Part shown: one piece after another, positions 33,974 through 43,566 of the stretch
How positions within the stretch are numbered: the first letter of the stretch is position 1
Layout: the number at the start of each line of letters is the position of its first letter
Translations under genes and position numbers: made by a program
Source of the DNA: Streptomyces ureilyticus
Lineage (GTDB): Bacteria; Actinomycetota; Actinomycetes; Streptomycetales; Streptomycetaceae
Length of the DNA stretch: 64,000 bases
Reading direction: 5' to 3'
Assembly: GCF_011045025.1 (NCBI RefSeq)
Contig: NZ_JAAKZX010000026.1
Coordinates: 1-64,000, forward strand
The notes under the pieces: generated by a model
What the model was told of the DNA's origin: nothing
The model's database searches: none
Seen by the model: only the letters and a program-made list of their open reading frames with translations

Positions 33974-34249
33974 GCGGATGCTCCTCGTTGCTGCGTGCTA
34001 AGTGCGCGGATGCTGGCTGGATTGTTCCTGGTGTTGATCCGCTTTCGGTTTTCGCCGTGTTACGGAATGGGGTTCGGCCTACCGCACGACCTTCGAAGTC
34101 CTGTACGGGCGCCTGCTACTCTCTCGAATCTCACCCCACAGGTGCACCATTCCTTCACGGGTGGCACACGGGGTCCGTATACGCACTACGCAGGCACGAC
34201 GCACGCAGGTCAACCGTACTGTCCGGATTCAGCAGGGGAGAGGTCGCCC

Positions 34250-34816
34250 GTGGGCACGGTCGTCGACGACGCAGCCTCTGTGGAGTTCCACGACTTCTTC
34301 GAGCGGCACTATGCCGAACTGGCGCGGCTGGCCCATCTGTTGACCGGTGAGTCGGACGCCGCCGACGACCTGGCGGCGGACGCGCTGCTCGCCATGTGGC
34401 ACCGCTGGGACCGGGTGCGGGCGGCGGACCATCCGGTGGCGTACGCGCGCGGGGTGGTCGCCAATCTTGCGCGCAGCCGGATCCGCAGCGCGGTGCGGGA
34501 GCGCAGACGCGTCACGCTGTTCTGGTCGCAGCGCGACGAGAGCAGCGAGAACCCGGACGTGCCGGCCATGGTCGATGTCCAGGGGGCGCTGCGCAGTCTG
34601 CCGTTCCGCAAGCGGGCATGTGTGGTGCTACGTCATGCTTTCGACCTCTCGGAGAAGGACACCGCGCTCGCTCTTGGCATCTCGGTCGGTACGGTGAAGA
34701 GCCAGACGTCGAAGGGGATGGCCGAGTTGCAGCGGTTGCTGGGCAGTGCGGACGGCCCGAGCCGGGTGCACGCGGCGGTGCTGCGTACCGGTGGGGCCGG
34801 AGGGAGGAACCCGTGA
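34250..34816 (+). CDS. SigE-family ECF sigma factor
   Basis: A 188-residue sigma factor of the actinobacterial SigE-family subgroup. Region 2 spans about residues 10-80 (FHDFFERHYAELARLAHLLT, ADDLAADALLAMWHRW) and region 4 about 115-165 (LPFRKRACVVLRHAFDLSEK, GISVGTVKSQTSKGMAEL). GTG 34250 is preferred because GGGGAG lies 9 nt upstream. Its stop overlaps the next gene (GTGA), so the membrane protein downstream is its likely partner or regulator. Confidence 0.9.
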   Translation: MGTVVDDAASVEFHDFFERHYAELARLAHLLTGESDAADDLAADALLAMWHRWDRVRAADHPVAYARGVVANLARSRIRSAVRERRRVTLFWSQRDESSENPDVPAMVDVQGALRSLPFRKRACVVLRHAFDLSEKDTALALGISVGTVKSQTSKGMAELQRLLGSADGPSRVHAAVLRTGGAGGRNP

Positions 34817-35667
34817 CCGGGCAGCGCGATACACGTGCCACGGACGACGCCGTGCGCGCCCGGCTGCATGAGGCGGCCGGCGCTCATGAGCCCGACCGTG
34901 CGCGCATCCTGGCCCGCATCGAGCGCGGCCTGGCCGACTCCGAGGTCTCCCGGCGCCCCGCACCGAGGCGCCCGCTGCTCGGCTGGGCGCGGGTCGTCGG
35001 CGCCACGGCCGCGGTCGCGGGTGTCCTCGCGGTGGGCGGCTACGCCGCGGCGTCCGCGCTGAAGGAGGACGACAAGGCCCAGCAGACCGTCGCGGTCACG
35101 CCGACACCCGACCCGTCGCCGGAGGAGTCCCGCCGCGGTGAGATCCCGCCGGACCCGACGAGTTCCCCGCGTCCCGAGAAGCCGACCGCGCCCGAGTCGC
35201 CGCCGGTCAAACCGCCCGAGCTGCCCCCTGCCGTCACTCCGCCCGCGGACGCCGGCACCGAGGAGGGCCCGCTGTGGTCGGACGGCTCGGTCGATCCGCA
35301 CAGCAACGACTTCTGGGCGCAGAGCAATGTGACCGTGAAGTCGGACAAGCAACTCACCTCACTGATGGTCGAGTTGCGCATCAAGCAGACCGGCGGGGTG
35401 ACCTCGACGGGCGCCTGGCGCTCGCTGCCCGAGGTGGACTTCGAGCACACGGTCGGCGAGCGGGACGGCTTCATCGTCTACACCTGGGAGCTCAAGGAGG
35501 GCCGTACGGTCCCGGCCGGTGAGTTCGTGTTCGCCGGGCAGTACGACCATGACCGCGGCGGCCGGGACGCCGGCGACGACCGTTACGCGGCCACCGCGAA
35601 GGCCGACGGCCAACAGGTGGGCGTGCGGGGCGACTTCGAGGGCCAGGACGACGACGGCGACTCATGA
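34813..35667 (+). CDS. Single-pass membrane protein, probable partner of the SigE-type sigma factor
   Basis: A 284-residue protein: a basic N-terminal cytoplasmic part (about 1-55), one membrane helix (LLGWARVVGATAAVAGVLAVGGYA, about 53-78), a Pro/Glu/Ser-rich extracytoplasmic linker (90-145), and a C-terminal domain with DGSVDPHSNDFWAQSNVTVKS. No zinc anti-sigma motif is seen, but the topology and the coupled start (GTG 34813 in GTGA) suit an anti-sigma or signal-receiving role. The C-terminal domain is recurrent in Streptomyces SigE-sigma operons (from memory). Function inferred. Confidence 0.75.
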   Translation: MTGQRDTRATDDAVRARLHEAAGAHEPDRARILARIERGLADSEVSRRPAPRRPLLGWARVVGATAAVAGVLAVGGYAAASALKEDDKAQQTVAVTPTPDPSPEESRRGEIPPDPTSSPRPEKPTAPESPPVKPPELPPAVTPPADAGTEEGPLWSDGSVDPHSNDFWAQSNVTVKSDKQLTSLMVELRIKQTGGVTSTGAWRSLPEVDFEHTVGERDGFIVYTWELKEGRTVPAGEFVFAGQYDHDRGGRDAGDDRYAATAKADGQQVGVRGDFEGQDDDGDS

Positions 35668-35821
35668 CCGGCTTGCTGGTGACTGACGGCTCATGACCGG
35701 CGGCGCGGAAGGCTCATAACGAGCGGCGGCCGCAAAAAATTTCCGAGGGGCGGCAACCCGCTCCTTCCGGGTGGCAACCAGGGAGACGCAAGGTCTCTCC
35801 CCCCACTCAAGGAAACGGGAC

Positions 35822-36649
35822 ATGAGTTCAGAAACACAGCAGCGCGCCCGCCACCGCCGCAAGCTCAACCGGACACAGGCCATCGTCGGCAGCCTGTCCG
35901 CGTTAGGCCTGACCGGAGCCGCCGTCTTCACCACCACGATGATGTCGTCGGCCAACGCCGCGGCCCAGTGGCCGACCCCCGACGGCAGCGAGGCGGTCTC
36001 CAAGACGATCCCGGTGGAAGGCGTCCGGGACGGCGGCATGAAGCGCTTCTACGGCAGCGGCGACCTGGCCGGTGACGGTCAGGAAGAGGGCGGAGACCCG
36101 ATCTTCGAGCTCGCGGACGGCGCGACGCTGAAGAACGTCGTCATCGGCAAGCCCGGCGCCGACGGCGTCCACTGCAAGGGCACCTGCACGCTGCAGAACG
36201 TGTGGTGGGAGGACGTCGGCGAGGACGCCGCCACCTTCCGGGGCGGCGAATCGGCCACCTTCACCATCAAGGGCGGCGGTGCGAAGCACGCCGAGGACAA
36301 GGTCCTCCAGCACAACGGCGGCGGCAAGCTCGTCGTGTCGAACTTCGTGGCGGAGGACTTCAAGACCCTCTACCGCTCCTGCGGCAACTGCTCGACGCAG
36401 TACAAGCGCAGCGTGATCTTCAACGGCCTGGAGGTGACGGCTCCGGGCGGACGTCTGGCCGGCATCAACAGCAACTACGGCGACTCCGCGGCCCTGCGCA
36501 AGGTGACCATCACCGGCGACGGCGGCAAGGAGATCGTGCCGTGCCAGAAGTACAAGGGCAACGACAGCGGTGACGAGCCGGAGGAGGCGGGCTCGGACGC
36601 CGACGGCACGCACTGCAACTACAAGCCGTCCGACATCACGTACAAGTAG
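35822..36649 (+). CDS. Secreted pectate lyase, family PL3
   Basis: A 275-residue secreted enzyme. A signal peptide is present (basic RRKLNRTQ, hydrophobic core ~20-45, Ala cleavage ~SANAAAQ). The PL3 signature is GVHCKGTCTLQNVWWEDVGEDA (about 110-130), followed by parallel beta-helix turns rich in Gly and Asn. It cleaves polygalacturonate by beta-elimination with calcium. It is the first gene of the pectin locus and is transcribed rightward with its own terminator. Length is normal for PL3. Confidence 0.9.
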   Translation: MSSETQQRARHRRKLNRTQAIVGSLSALGLTGAAVFTTTMMSSANAAAQWPTPDGSEAVSKTIPVEGVRDGGMKRFYGSGDLAGDGQEEGGDPIFELADGATLKNVVIGKPGADGVHCKGTCTLQNVWWEDVGEDAATFRGGESATFTIKGGGAKHAEDKVLQHNGGGKLVVSNFVAEDFKTLYRSCGNCSTQYKRSVIFNGLEVTAPGGRLAGINSNYGDSAALRKVTITGDGGKEIVPCQKYKGNDSGDEPEEAGSDADGTHCNYKPSDITYK

Positions 36650-36710
36650 GTCCTCCGCGGACCGCACAGATCTGCTGGCCTGAGCCCCCCACGACGGCCA
36701 GTGGTAATGG

Positions 36711-36752
36711 GAACGCCCCCGCCGGACTTGGGAGGTCTCGGCGGGGGCGTTC
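36711..36752 (+). terminator. Hairpin terminator after the PL3 gene
   Basis: Arms GAACGCCCCCGCC (36711-36723) and GGCGGGGGCGTTC (36740-36752) with a 16-base loop, just before the convergent PL9 gene. Confidence 0.85.
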
Positions 36753-36795
36753 TCATGGGCCGTGGGGGGATAGGCCCGTGGGGGGAGCGGGAGGG

Positions 36796-37953
36796 TCAGT
36801 TCATGGTGGAACCGATGGTGGTGGAGCCCGTCGTCAGGAACGTCGTCGCGGGCAGCGAGCCGTCCGCCTTACGGGCGCTGTACGCGGTGGACGCCTTCGT
36901 CGACTTGAAGGACGGGGCGGCGATGCCCTCGTCCCAGTTGTTGCCCGCGGAGACGGTGGACGGGCCGAGCTTGGACGTACCGCCCTTGTTGCGCACGGCG
37001 AGGTTCTTGCCGAGCCGGGCCTTGCCGGTGGCGAAGTAGTAGCCCGAGCCGGCGTTGGCGTACGCGGTGTTGCGGTTCAGGCTCATGGCACCGGTGTTGG
37101 AGTTCTCGGTGAAGCCGTGCTTTCTGTTGCCCCAGGCCGCGTTGTTGTTCACGAGATGGGCGACCGAGACGCCTCCGCCGCCGAGCTTGAAGCCGTTGCC
37201 GTTGCCCTCGAAGGCCGGGTCCTTCCAGCGGTTCTCGCCGTTCCCGAAGGCCCAGGAGTGCTCGACGGTGACGGGGCTGGAGAACTGCCAGAAGTCGATC
37301 CCGTCATCCGAGTTGCTGTAGAGGCGGGCGCCGGTGATCTTGTTGCCCGTTCCGGAGCCGAACTTGACGGCGATCCCGTCGGCGTTCTGGCCATGACCGG
37401 ACGGGTCGTAGTTGCCGTGACTGTCCAGGTTCTGCACGAGGTTGTCGGTGGTGCCGTCGCCGCGCAGCGTGAAGCCGGAGTCGCCGTTGTCTGCTGTGAC
37501 GAGGTTCCTGAACACTCCGCCGACGGAGGAGGTGGCGACGAAGCCGTGGGCGGGCGCGTTCTGCCAGGTGAGGTTCTCTACGGTCCAGTGGTCGCCGTAG
37601 ATCCCGGCCAGCCAGGAGCCGTCGGGCAGCTTCGAGCCGTCGATCTTCACCTTCGCCCCGGGAGCGGCCCGCAAGGTGATACGGGCCGAACTGGTGCCGT
37701 TCGCCGAGGACTTGAGGGTCTTCGTCGGGTAGTACGTGCCGCCGCGCACCTGGATGGTGGTGCCGGCCGTGGCGACCTTCACGGCGGCTTCCAGCTGAGC
37801 GGTGCTGGAGACGGTGACCGTCCTGACGGGGGCGGCGTCGGCTCCGTCGTCCGAGAGGCCGAGGTAGACGCCACCCGCCCCCGAGGCGACGGACACCGCG
37901 GCGGCAATGGACAGGGTGCGCGTCCGGCGGTGGCGTCCAGTGCTCTGGAGCAC
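36796..37953 (-). CDS. Secreted pectate lyase, family PL9-like
   Basis: A 385-residue right-handed beta-helix protein. The signal peptide reads RTRTLSIAAAVSVASGAGGVYL. The body contains repeated Asn/Gly/Asp turns, and the HSWAFGNGENRW and GNGNGFKLGGGGVS blocks (about residues 235-265) match PL9, in which a Lys in this region is the catalytic base. GTG 37953 is chosen for its AGGAAAGGAAC upstream; the frame extends further but without signal-peptide character. It cleaves polygalacturonate or rhamnogalacturonan side regions. Convergent with PL3. Confidence 0.82.
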   Translation of the reverse strand: MLQSTGRHRRTRTLSIAAAVSVASGAGGVYLGLSDDGADAAPVRTVTVSSTAQLEAAVKVATAGTTIQVRGGTYYPTKTLKSSANGTSSARITLRAAPGAKVKIDGSKLPDGSWLAGIYGDHWTVENLTWQNAPAHGFVATSSVGGVFRNLVTADNGDSGFTLRGDGTTDNLVQNLDSHGNYDPSGHGQNADGIAVKFGSGTGNKITGARLYSNSDDGIDFWQFSSPVTVEHSWAFGNGENRWKDPAFEGNGNGFKLGGGGVSVAHLVNNNAAWGNRKHGFTENSNTGAMSLNRNTAYANAGSGYYFATGKARLGKNLAVRNKGGTSKLGPSTVSAGNNWDEGIAAPSFKSTKASTAYSARKADGSLPATTFLTTGSTTIGSTMN

Positions 37954-38180
37954 GGGGCGTTCCTTTCCTAGGGGTTGGGGACGGGAGGCGGACGGGGAGC
38001 CCGCCTCTGCCCTGCATGTCGCCGCCATGGCCGGAAAAGGTTGCCGCGTCGAACCGAAAGTGAATCGAAACTTTCGATCACTCCGGTCTCTGTCGCACCG
38101 ATTGACGCCCCGGGCCCCACTGGTGAAACTCCAGGTCAGTTCGGCCCAACAGAAACCACCAGACTCCCACAGGATGTGTC

Positions 38181-40427
38181 ATGCGCCCCCGCACCGCCCG
38201 CACGCTCCTGACCTCCCTGTCAGCGCTGCTCGCCCTGTTCCTGAGCCTCCTGGCAGCCCCACCCAGTCCCGCACAAACCGCAGAACAGCCCGCAGGCAAG
38301 AGCGCGGAGAGAGCCACGCAGAAGTCCAAGTCCAAGTACGCGGGCTACCTCTTCGCGTACTTCACCGGTGAAGGAACGGCCGACGGCGAGCAGATCCGCT
38401 ACGCCCTCAGCCGCGGCAACGACCCCCTGCACTGGCGGGAGCTGAACGCCGGGAAGCCGGTGCTCACCTCGACCATCGGTGAGAAGGGCCTGCGGGACCC
38501 GTTCGTGATCCGCGCCCCCGAGGGCGACAAGTTCTACATGATCGCGACCGATCTGCGCATGTACGAGAACAGCAGCGGCAGTTGGGACGACGTCCAGCGG
38601 CACGGCAGCAAGTCCATCATGGTCTGGGAGTCCACGGACCTGGTGAACTGGACCGACCAGCGCCTGGTGAAGGTGTCCCCCGACAACGCGGGCAACACCT
38701 GGGCCCCTGAGGCCTATTGGGACGAGAAGCTCGGTGAGTTCGTCGTCTTCTGGGCCTCGAAGCTGTACGCCGAGGACGACCCGGACCACACGGGCTCGAC
38801 GTACAACAAAATGATGTACGCGACCACGAAGGACTTCCGCACCTTCAGCAAGCCCAAGGTCTGGAACGACCCCGGCTACTCGGTCATCGACTCAACCGTC
38901 GTGCGGCACAAGGGCACGTACTACCGCTACACCAAGGACGAGCGCGACCCGAACTCCTCCAGCCCCTGCGCGAAGTTCATCACCGGGGAGAAGTCGCGGA
39001 CGCTGACCTCCACGAAGTACGACTTCGTCGCGGACTGCATCGGCAACGGGGCGATGGACCGTGGTGAGGGCCCGACGGTGTTCAAGTCGAACACCGAGGA
39101 GAAGTGGTACCTGTTCATCGACGAGTACGGCGGCCGGGGCTACCTCCCCTTCGAGACCACCGACCTCGACTCGGGCAAGTGGACCCCGTCGCAGAACTAC
39201 CAGCTGCCCACCAGCCCGCGGCACGGCACGGTCATGCCGGTGACGCAGAAGGAGTACGACCGGCTGCTGGCCGCGTATCCCGCGAGTCCCACCTCGATCG
39301 TGGACGTGACGGCGAAGGACCAGGAGGGGTACGCGATCGTCACCGAGAGCGCGAACAAAGTCGTCCTGCCGATGGAACCGGACGCCGATCTCAGGCGCCT
39401 CGCGCCGAAGCTGGCGGTCGGCGCGGGCGCCAAGGTCAGCCCGGCCTCGGGTACGCGCCGCGACTTCCGCAAGCCGCAGACGTACACCGTGACGGCGGCG
39501 AACGGGACGAAGCGCAAGTGGACGGTGGAGGCGGTACCGACCCGCAGTCCCGTCCTGCCCGGCCTGTACGCCGACCCCGACGTCAAGTACATGAACGGCC
39601 GCTACTGGATCTACCCGACGACGGACGGCTTCCCCGGCTGGAGCGGCACCAAGTTCAAGGCCTTCTCATCAAAGGATCTGGTGCACTGGAAGGACCACGG
39701 CGAGATTCTCGACCTGGGCCCTGACGTGTCCTGGGCCGACAAGAACGCCTGGGCACCGGCGATCGCGGAGCGCAACGGCAAGTACTACTTCTACTTCTGC
39801 GCCGAGCAGCAGATCGGTGTCGCGGTCGCGGACTCCCCCGCCGGCCCGTTCAAGGACGCGCTGGGCAAGCCGCTGGTCGCCAAGGGCGGCCAGCTCCAGG
39901 GCCAGATGATCGACCCCTCGGTCTACACGGACGACGACGGCAAGTCGTACCTCTACTGGGGCAACGGCCGCGGCTACGTCGTCCCGCTGAACGACGACAT
40001 GGTGTCCTTCGACGCGGCCAAGGTGAAGGACATCACCCCGGACAACTTCCGCGAGGGCGCCTTCGTGATCAAGCGCAAGGGCACCTACTACTACATGTGG
40101 TCCGAGGACGACACCCGCAGCGAGAACTACCACGTCGCGTACGCCACCGGCCCGTCCCCCCTCGGCCCCTGGACCAAGAAGGGCACGATCCTCTCCAAGC
40201 GCCCCGAGTACGGCATCAAGGCCACCGGCCACCACTCAGTGGTGAACACCCCCGGCACGGACAACTGGTACATGGTCTACCACCGCTTCGCCCTGAACGG
40301 CCCCGGCAAGTCAGGCGGCGACGGCACCCACCGCGAGACGACGATCGACCGCATGGAGTTCGCGGCGGACGGCACGATCAAGCCGGTGATTCCGACACTG
40401 GAGTCGATCAGGCCGGTACGCAGGTAA
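38181..40427 (+). CDS. Secreted two-module GH43 family glycoside hydrolase
   Basis: A 748-residue secreted protein. The signal peptide is LLTSLSALLALFLSLLAAPPSPA. An N-terminal five-bladed GH43-like module (about 50-390) has LRDPFVIRAPEGDKFYMIATD. After a beta-rich linker (390-450) a second GH43-like module (455-740) starts PVLPGLYADPDVKYMNGRYWIYP and contains the DP, WAP and HH positions typical of the family. Family GH43 enzymes are arabinanases, arabinofuranosidases or xylosidases; substrate here is inferred as arabinan side chains of pectin. The two modules are similar in fold but distinct in sequence. Confidence 0.88.
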   Translation: MRPRTARTLLTSLSALLALFLSLLAAPPSPAQTAEQPAGKSAERATQKSKSKYAGYLFAYFTGEGTADGEQIRYALSRGNDPLHWRELNAGKPVLTSTIGEKGLRDPFVIRAPEGDKFYMIATDLRMYENSSGSWDDVQRHGSKSIMVWESTDLVNWTDQRLVKVSPDNAGNTWAPEAYWDEKLGEFVVFWASKLYAEDDPDHTGSTYNKMMYATTKDFRTFSKPKVWNDPGYSVIDSTVVRHKGTYYRYTKDERDPNSSSPCAKFITGEKSRTLTSTKYDFVADCIGNGAMDRGEGPTVFKSNTEEKWYLFIDEYGGRGYLPFETTDLDSGKWTPSQNYQLPTSPRHGTVMPVTQKEYDRLLAAYPASPTSIVDVTAKDQEGYAIVTESANKVVLPMEPDADLRRLAPKLAVGAGAKVSPASGTRRDFRKPQTYTVTAANGTKRKWTVEAVPTRSPVLPGLYADPDVKYMNGRYWIYPTTDGFPGWSGTKFKAFSSKDLVHWKDHGEILDLGPDVSWADKNAWAPAIAERNGKYYFYFCAEQQIGVAVADSPAGPFKDALGKPLVAKGGQLQGQMIDPSVYTDDDGKSYLYWGNGRGYVVPLNDDMVSFDAAKVKDITPDNFREGAFVIKRKGTYYYMWSEDDTRSENYHVAYATGPSPLGPWTKKGTILSKRPEYGIKATGHHSVVNTPGTDNWYMVYHRFALNGPGKSGGDGTHRETTIDRMEFAADGTIKPVIPTLESIRPVRR

Positions 40428-40602
40428 CGCCAGTTCCGCGCATCCCGAAGTGAGTGCTCAGGTGGCCACCGGCCTGTTCAAACGACCGGTGGTCACCGAG
40501 CACGTCACGAGGTCGGTTCGAGCCCGGCGCGGGGTCGGGAGGGGTCCCCGTAGGGACGGTCTACCGTGCTCGTCGAACGTCGACGACGGGGGTGGGGACC
40601 GG

Positions 40603-41106
40603 ATGGACATGCCTGTACGAGTGAAGCGCGTCGCGGCGGTGGTGGTCGTGGGCGCACTGGCCGTCGGCGGTTGTTCGTCGGACAAGGACACGGGCGCATC
40701 CGAGGCCAAGCGGTCACCCAGCGCCTCCCAGTCCTCCAAGCCGTCCAAGTCGGCTGAGCCCTCCAAGCCCGCTGAGCCCGCTGAGCCCACGTCCCCGAGC
40801 CCGTCCCCGACCGGCCCGCTGCCCAAGGCCAAGGACGGCAAGAACACCGGAGCCTGCACGGACGGGAACTGCGAAATCCTTGTCACCAAGCCGGTGGACG
40901 TCGTGATCGGCGACGGGTTTCTGCACGTGAGCGTGGCGGTATCCACAATCACCCTCATGCGCTTCGATTCCGGGGACTTCCTGGGCTATGTGACCTTCGG
41001 CGAGGGCGGGCAAGCCACGTTCCCCACAGCGGACGACAAGCGGACCACCGTCGACGCCATCGCGGCCAACAAAGACAGCGCCGTACTGAAGTTCCGTACG
41101 AAGTAG
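40603..41106 (+). CDS. Putative lipoprotein with Ser/Pro/Lys-rich linker
   Basis: A 167-residue lipoprotein. The signal peptide ends in the lipobox LAVGGC (Cys about residue 24). A Ser/Lys/Pro/Glu repeat linker (SKPSKSAEPSKPAEPAEPTS) spans 40-65. The remaining ~90 residues form a small beta-rich domain with one Cys pair (GACTDGNCEI), possibly an FHA-like or jelly-roll-like fold (VEVGGFLHVSVAVSTIT region). I do not recognise the family. It sits between the GH43 gene and the convergent esterase gene and may be unrelated to pectin use. Confidence 0.7.
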   Translation: MDMPVRVKRVAAVVVVGALAVGGCSSDKDTGASEAKRSPSASQSSKPSKSAEPSKPAEPAEPTSPSPSPTGPLPKAKDGKNTGACTDGNCEILVTKPVDVVIGDGFLHVSVAVSTITLMRFDSGDFLGYVTFGEGGQATFPTADDKRTTVDAIAANKDSAVLKFRTK

Positions 41107-41117
41107 CTCCGCAGACC

Positions 41118-42356
41118 TCACAGGACCTCGTCCAGCCATGCGTAGACCTCGTCCTGCATACGGTCGTTGAAGACGTGGCCCACCTCGGGCCACGTCTTCA
41201 ACCGCAACCGCTCCTCGGCCCGGCAAGCGCGCCAAACGGAGCGCAGCTTGCCGTAAGCCACCCGCACACCTTCCGGAGGAAACAGCGTGTCCAGGCCACC
41301 GTTGAAGAACAGCAACGGCTTGGGCGCGGCGATGCTCGCCACATCCGGTATGTCTAGATGCCGGGCCAGCCCGGGGCGCAGCATGTGAAACGCGGACTGC
41401 CCCCGCAACGTGTTGTTGCCGGGCACCATCATCTCCTTGAGCCCGGTCATCCAGCACACGCTCACCCCGGCCGCGATGTCGTCGCTGAGCGCGGCCGTCT
41501 GCCAAGCCCGGTACGCCCCCATGGAGAAGCCGAGGGCCACGACGCGCCGCCGGTCCACGCGGTCGAGACCGGCCAGGAAACGGGCGGCACGTATGTCCTC
41601 GCGGGCCATGAGCCCAGCGGGCGACGAGCCGAGGTTGTACAAGTTGCTTGCCAGTGCCTGTTGTTGCTCGTAGACGAGAGGCCCGCGGTCGCCCCAGCCG
41701 AGGGCGTCCACGGCGAGGACGACGTACCCGCGCCGGGCCAACTCGTCGCCGACGAACCGCCCGCTGAAGCACCGGTCCGCCCACTCCAGCGCGGACGGTA
41801 ACCGGGCCTCACCGTCGTACCAGGGCCTGACCAGCTTCTCCTTCCCGATGTCGAACTTCGAGCCGTGGTCGTGGAGGAGCAGCACGGCGGGGAAGGGGCC
41901 GGTGCCGTGCGGGGTGAGCAGGGCGCCGCGGACCCGGCCGTACCGGGTGAGGCCGAAGGTGACGAGTTCCCGCGTATACCCGTCGCCCTCGGCGCGATCG
42001 CCGAACTCGGGGGCGTACGCGGTGTCGTCGCGACCGGCGACGAGCAGTTCCTCCACCTTGGCGCGGGCGACGCGGCGCCAGGTGCGGAAGTCGCGGATCG
42101 GGGAGTTGCCCCAGGCGAGGGGGAAACGGAGCTCGTCCTTGAGGGCCGGGTAGAAGTCTGGGAGGTTCCCCTCGACGATGCCTCCTGCCGCGCCCGCCCC
42201 CGCCGTGCCCGTCACCGCCACCGCACCGGCTGGTGGCTCGGCGGCGACGGCGGGCCCTGGCATACCGGACTGCGCGGCCCACAGCGCGGCGCCCGCTCCC
42301 GCGACGAAGGCCCGCCTCCCGACGGGAGCCTGTGCCCGGTCACCCCCGCCGCTCAT
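41118..42356 (-). CDS. Secreted alpha/beta-hydrolase esterase (dienelactone hydrolase/Abhydrolase_7-like)
   Basis: A 412-residue secreted esterase. The twin-arginine-like signal (GRRAFVAGAGAALWAAQ) is N-terminal. The nucleophile elbow is GFSMGAYRAWQ (Ser about 265), the acid is in FNGGLDTLFPPEG, and the His in EVGHVFNDRM near the C-terminus. Similar proteins sit in pectin clusters and may deacetylate or de-esterify pectin; that is inference. Its start lies 17 nt inside the end of the pectin methylesterase gene, so the two are translationally linked. Confidence 0.82.
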   Translation of the reverse strand: MSGGGDRAQAPVGRRAFVAGAGAALWAAQSGMPGPAVAAEPPAGAVAVTGTAGAGAAGGIVEGNLPDFYPALKDELRFPLAWGNSPIRDFRTWRRVARAKVEELLVAGRDDTAYAPEFGDRAEGDGYTRELVTFGLTRYGRVRGALLTPHGTGPFPAVLLLHDHGSKFDIGKEKLVRPWYDGEARLPSALEWADRCFSGRFVGDELARRGYVVLAVDALGWGDRGPLVYEQQQALASNLYNLGSSPAGLMAREDIRAARFLAGLDRVDRRRVVALGFSMGAYRAWQTAALSDDIAAGVSVCWMTGLKEMMVPGNNTLRGQSAFHMLRPGLARHLDIPDVASIAAPKPLLFFNGGLDTLFPPEGVRVAYGKLRSVWRACRAEERLRLKTWPEVGHVFNDRMQDEVYAWLDEVL

Positions 42357-43467
42357 ACGGCCTCCAGTCCCCCAGATAGGTCTCACGGGTATGCAGCTGC
42401 GCCTGCTCCGCTGCCAGTTGAGGCCGGTTCTCCGGGACGAGGATCTCGGCTCCGGGCCCCGAGTTGCGGTACTCGGCGAACCGCTGGTCCTGCCAGGGGA
42501 AGCCGGAGGACATGTTGGTGTACGGCACGGCCGCGTCGATGCCCGGGCCCATCCACGTGTCGCGCACCACGAGGGAAGGCCGGGCCGTGGTGTCGGAACT
42601 CGGCACCCAGGGCCGGGCCAGCTTGTACGCCCCGTCCTCCGCGCCGCTGGTGATCCGGCACTTCACGGCCAGGTAGCCGTAGGGGTTGGCACCGGCCGTG
42701 GACGGCGCGAACACCATGCCCTTGGGCGTGAAGTCGACGTCCCGGGCCAGCGTGTGGAAGCGGCAGTGCTCGTACACGGCGGTTGCCCGCCCGAAGACGA
42801 AGTCGACGTCACCCTCGGCGTAGCAGTGCGCGAAGTACTGCCGGGCGAAGGTGCCGAGCGCCATCGAGTCGGCGTACAGCGTGTCCTGGTGCCCGAGGAA
42901 CCGGCATCGCCAGAACGCCGAGCGGTCGCCCTGCACCTTGATGGCGACGGCCTGGGTGCCGGTGATCTCGGGGTGTTCGGCGCGAAGCCAGTCGTTGGCG
43001 AAGGTGATGTCCCGCGCGGTGAACCCGTCGGCCTGCACGGTGGTGGTGGCGGACCCGCTGGTGCCGTAGGTGCCGCCGCCGGGCTTCGGAGTACCGGCGG
43101 CGTTGTCGTACGCGATCACGACATCCCGCGCCTTGCCGGAAGCCCCTATCCAGGTCATCTCCGTACGGGCGCTGCTGACGGCGACGGTCTCGCGGTACGT
43201 CCCCGGCGCGATGACGAGGGTGTACCCGCTGCCGCTCGCGGCGTTCACGGCGGCCTGTACGGAGGTGAAGTCGCCCTGGCCGCGCTGGTCGACGTACAGG
43301 GTCTTCGGGGTGCGGCGGGCGGCCGGTGACCCGTACCGGCCGAACGGGCGCTTTCTGCCGTCGGCCCGGGCGGGAGCCGTCGCGAGGGCGAGGGCGGCGC
43401 CCGTTCCGGTGGCCGCGAAGAGGAAGCCTCTTCTGGACAGTGGGAGTTGGAGGTGAGGCGCGGGCAT
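42340..43467 (-). CDS. Secreted pectinesterase (CE8)
   Basis: A 375-residue pectin methylesterase that removes methyl groups from polygalacturonate so lyases can act. The Tat-type signal is LSRRGFLFAATGTGAALALA (residues 10-29). CE8 catalytic residues: Gln194 and Asp195 in GHQDTLY, Asp222 in DVDFVFGRA, and an Arg in YKLARPW near residue 285. The fold is a right-handed beta helix. It is followed directly by the overlapping esterase gene and preceded by a PL1 gene 99 nt away, on the same strand. Confidence 0.95.
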   Translation of the reverse strand: MPAPHLQLPLSRRGFLFAATGTGAALALATAPARADGRKRPFGRYGSPAARRTPKTLYVDQRGQGDFTSVQAAVNAASGSGYTLVIAPGTYRETVAVSSARTEMTWIGASGKARDVVIAYDNAAGTPKPGGGTYGTSGSATTTVQADGFTARDITFANDWLRAEHPEITGTQAVAIKVQGDRSAFWRCRFLGHQDTLYADSMALGTFARQYFAHCYAEGDVDFVFGRATAVYEHCRFHTLARDVDFTPKGMVFAPSTAGANPYGYLAVKCRITSGAEDGAYKLARPWVPSSDTTARPSLVVRDTWMGPGIDAAVPYTNMSSGFPWQDQRFAEYRNSGPGAEILVPENRPQLAAEQAQLHTRETYLGDWRPYERRG

Positions 43468-43566
43468 GCGGTGCTCCTTCTGTGTGCGGCTCGTGCGGGG
43501 CGGGCCGGGGCGGCGCGCCCCGCGGTGCGGGTGCGTGCGGGTGGCCCCGGCCGGTTTCCGGGAACG

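Noticed and set aside
40603..41106. Pectin-binding lipoprotein
   Set aside because: It lies in the locus, but nothing in the sequence shows carbohydrate binding, so no role in pectin use is claimed.
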